Of a stretch of DNA of 8,258 bases, positions 6,744-8,258 are shown one piece after another. The notes under the pieces are model-generated. The model worked only from the letters and a program-made list of their open reading frames with translations. It was not told the origin of the DNA and did no database searches. The DNA comes from Flavobacteriaceae bacterium (GTDB lineage Bacteria > Bacteroidota > Bacteroidia > Flavobacteriales > Flavobacteriaceae), in the NCBI GenBank assembly GCA_026992695.1, contig JALWYP010000077.1, positions 1-8,258 of the forward strand. Reading direction: 5' to 3'. A program made the translations under genes and the position numbers. Every line of letters begins with the position of its first letter. Position 1 is the stretch's first letter.

Positions 6744-7234
6744 GCATCACAAAAAAAATAGTATTACTAGGGCATTTTGGTGTGGGCAAAACCAGTTTAA
6801 TACGTCAGTTTATAGATAAGGAATTCAATCCTGAATATATGGTAACTATCGGGTTGCAAGTAAAGAAAAAACAACTTGAAATTAACGGCAATACCATATC
6901 GCTTATTATTTGGGATATCGAGGGAAATACCTCAGTAGAAAAATCCAGAAAATCTTATCTTCAAGGAAGTTCAGGGTTTATATATGTTGTAGATGTAACC
7001 AGACCCGAAACATATAGAAATATAAATAACGAAGTTGCTTTTCTTCAAAAACATTTTCCTGCTATTCCTATAATTACAGTTGGCAATAAAATAGATTTAA
7101 CAAATAGTGATTCGCTTCAGACCTTTTTTCAAGAAAAACAATTAAACATAGACCTCTTAACCAGTGCAAAAACCGGAGAACGTGTAGAAACATTATTTAC
7201 TAACCTCGCCAAATCGTTTATCTCTAATGAATAA
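6740..7234 (+). CDS. Ras/Rab-like small GTPase
   Basis: A single-domain 164-aa P-loop GTPase, presumably a cytosolic molecular switch. All five G motifs are visible: G1 GHFGVGKTS (11-19), G2 threonine T36 in VTIGLQ, G3 WDIEGN (58-63), G4 NKID (116-119) and G5 SAK (142-144). The layout follows eukaryotic Ras/Rab numbering almost exactly, and there is no C-terminal prenylation cysteine. In the G3 motif, the position of the catalytic Ras Gln61 is Asn63, so intrinsic hydrolysis may be slow and may need a partner. The start ATG overlaps the stop of the preceding gene by 4 bases, and the end overlaps the histidine kinase start by 8 bases. Bacterial relatives include MglA and other Ras-like proteins encoded beside roadblock partners, but the WDIEGN motif argues against a standard MglA. 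The role of this one is unknown. Confidence 0.92.
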   Translation: MSITKKIVLLGHFGVGKTSLIRQFIDKEFNPEYMVTIGLQVKKKQLEINGNTISLIIWDIEGNTSVEKSRKSYLQGSSGFIYVVDVTRPETYRNINNEVAFLQKHFPAIPIITVGNKIDLTNSDSLQTFFQEKQLNIDLLTSAKTGERVETLFTNLAKSFISNE

Positions 7235-8258
7235 TTCTTTTCTAGATCAATATATAAAGCAAAAAATACAACTTTTACAAGTAGATAAAAAAGGCTTGGT
7301 ATTAGCCGTTGAGAACAAGCTTCTTCCTATTAAAAAAGGAGATTCTTTACCCAATTTGTTTCCCTTTTTTGAAAGTTTATTTTTAATTATTAATGAAGTA
7401 CAATCGCAAACTCTTTATCCTTGTGTTGAGTTTATTAACGACAATAAAAAATTACTAATCGATGTTACAGTAATTAAAGACAAGGGTTTGTTATTTTTAC
7501 TTTTATCCGATTTTACAACTCATTACCAAGAGAGCAATACGCTTATACAAGAAAAAAACGAAAGCGTAATTACCAACCAAAAATTACTTTTTGAAAAAGA
7601 ACTCTTTAATGAAAAAGAAAAACTCACCAACCTGTTTTTAGCCAGACTTAGTCACGAGCTTCGCTCTCCGCTAAGCAACATCTTAGGTTTAACCGGTCTC
7701 TTACAAGAGTCTAACAAGATGCACTACGAGGATAACGAAATGCTTCGTATTATTAAAAAAACAGGCATTCACATGGAGGCTTTACTAAATGACCTACTAG
7801 ATATTTCAAAAATAAAACAAGGTGTTTTAGAGTTTAAAAATGTTCCCTTTAAACTATTCTCAATTGTTTCTCATCTCACCGAATTATACAAAATTAAAGC
7901 CCAAACAAAAGGACTTGATTTTATAATTAAAATAGACAAGGATGTTCCTAAAAACCTAATGGGAGACCCCGTTAGATTAAAACAAATTTTGGTTAACCTT
8001 ATCGAAAATGCGTTTAAACACACTAAAAAAGGCAGCATTAAATTACATATTTCTAGTAAAAATAATAGTGCCGAAAAAACAATTATTTGTTTTAATGTTA
8101 TCGACACGGGAAAAGGAATAGATTCGGCTGAAATTTCAAACGTTTTTAAAGATTATTATCAATTAGAAAACCTATTTAATCAATCTTCCGGTGATGGACT
8201 CGGACTTAAAATCGTGGAAGATTTAGCATCAAAGCAAGGCGGGAGTGTAACAGTAGAT
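7227..8258 (+). CDS. Cytosolic PAS-type sensor histidine kinase, 3' end beyond the window
   Basis: The open frame runs from the ATG at 7227 to the last base (344 codons visible) with no stop. Residues about 15-100 look like a divergent PAS sensor domain (KKGLVLAVENKLLPIKKGDS, then LLIDVTVIKDKGLLFLLLSD), and 105-135 are a helical linker. The HisKA domain has LARLSHELRSPLSNILG with phospho-acceptor H143. The ATPase domain shows the N box NLIENAFKHT (257-266), G1 box DTGKGI (293-298) and G2 box GDGLGLKIV (322-330). No membrane segment or signal peptide is present, so it senses from the cytoplasm. Its start lies inside the GTPase gene (8-base overlap), so the two are translationally coupled; the GTPase or its partner may set kinase activity (inference). 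Only about the end of the ATPase domain is missing; whether a receiver domain follows cannot be seen. Confidence 0.92.
   Translation, partial: MNNSFLDQYIKQKIQLLQVDKKGLVLAVENKLLPIKKGDSLPNLFPFFESLFLIINEVQSQTLYPCVEFINDNKKLLIDVTVIKDKGLLFLLLSDFTTHYQESNTLIQEKNESVITNQKLLFEKELFNEKEKLTNLFLARLSHELRSPLSNILGLTGLLQESNKMHYEDNEMLRIIKKTGIHMEALLNDLLDISKIKQGVLEFKNVPFKLFSIVSHLTELYKIKAQTKGLDFIIKIDKDVPKNLMGDPVRLKQILVNLIENAFKHTKKGSIKLHISSKNNSAEKTIICFNVIDTGKGIDSAEISNVFKDYYQLENLFNQSSGDGLGLKIVEDLASKQGGSVTVD

Noticed and set aside
7871..8107. Minus-strand open frame inside the histidine kinase gene
   Set aside because: It is antisense to the conserved ATPase domain, and its hydrophobic translation reflects the AT-rich opposite strand only.

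Overview
This is an AT-rich chromosomal window from a member of the Bacteroidota, most likely family Flavobacteriaceae. The evidence is AT-rich codon use, the lack of Shine-Dalgarno motifs before most starts, matches to the Bacteroidetes promoter core TAnnTTTG, heptamer-phased intergenic repeats, and typical flavobacterial proteins (a fragment of a large TolB-like protein, a PlsC-OlsB fusion acyltransferase, a monofunctional aspartate kinase, an AMP-site-containing class 1 FBPase). No rRNA, tRNA, CRISPR, phage or insertion sequence was found, and no stretch over 300 bases lacks a gene.

Layout. (1) Bases 1-734, plus strand: the middle of a peptidase-MA-like/TolB-like gene that enters from the left and breaks off soon after its first beta-propeller repeat. 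(2) About 630-817: two families of short heptamer repeats lie at the breakpoint and fill the gap between convergent genes. (3) 805-4422, minus strand: a small operon read right to left, made of an SSAT-like GNAT acetyltransferase, an aspartate kinase overlapping it by 14 bases, and a two-domain PlsC/OlsB-like aminolipid synthase that has its own candidate promoter. (4) 4423-4518: a 96-base divergent promoter region holding a perfect 10-bp inverted repeat. (5) 4519-5529, plus strand: fructose-1,6-bisphosphatase. (6) 5574-8258, plus strand: four tightly packed genes encoding a coiled-coil protein, a 270-aa protein with a C-terminal domain that looks roadblock/longin-like, a Ras/Rab-like small GTPase and a cytosolic PAS-type histidine kinase that runs off the right edge.

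The part most likely to be an under-described system is the last cluster. Its genes are joined by a 12-base gap, a 4-base ATGA overlap and an 8-base overlap. A small GTPase, a candidate partner protein and a histidine kinase therefore appear to be made together. I infer a GTPase-to-phosphorelay signalling module, perhaps controlling cell polarity, the envelope or gliding. The target is not visible in this window.
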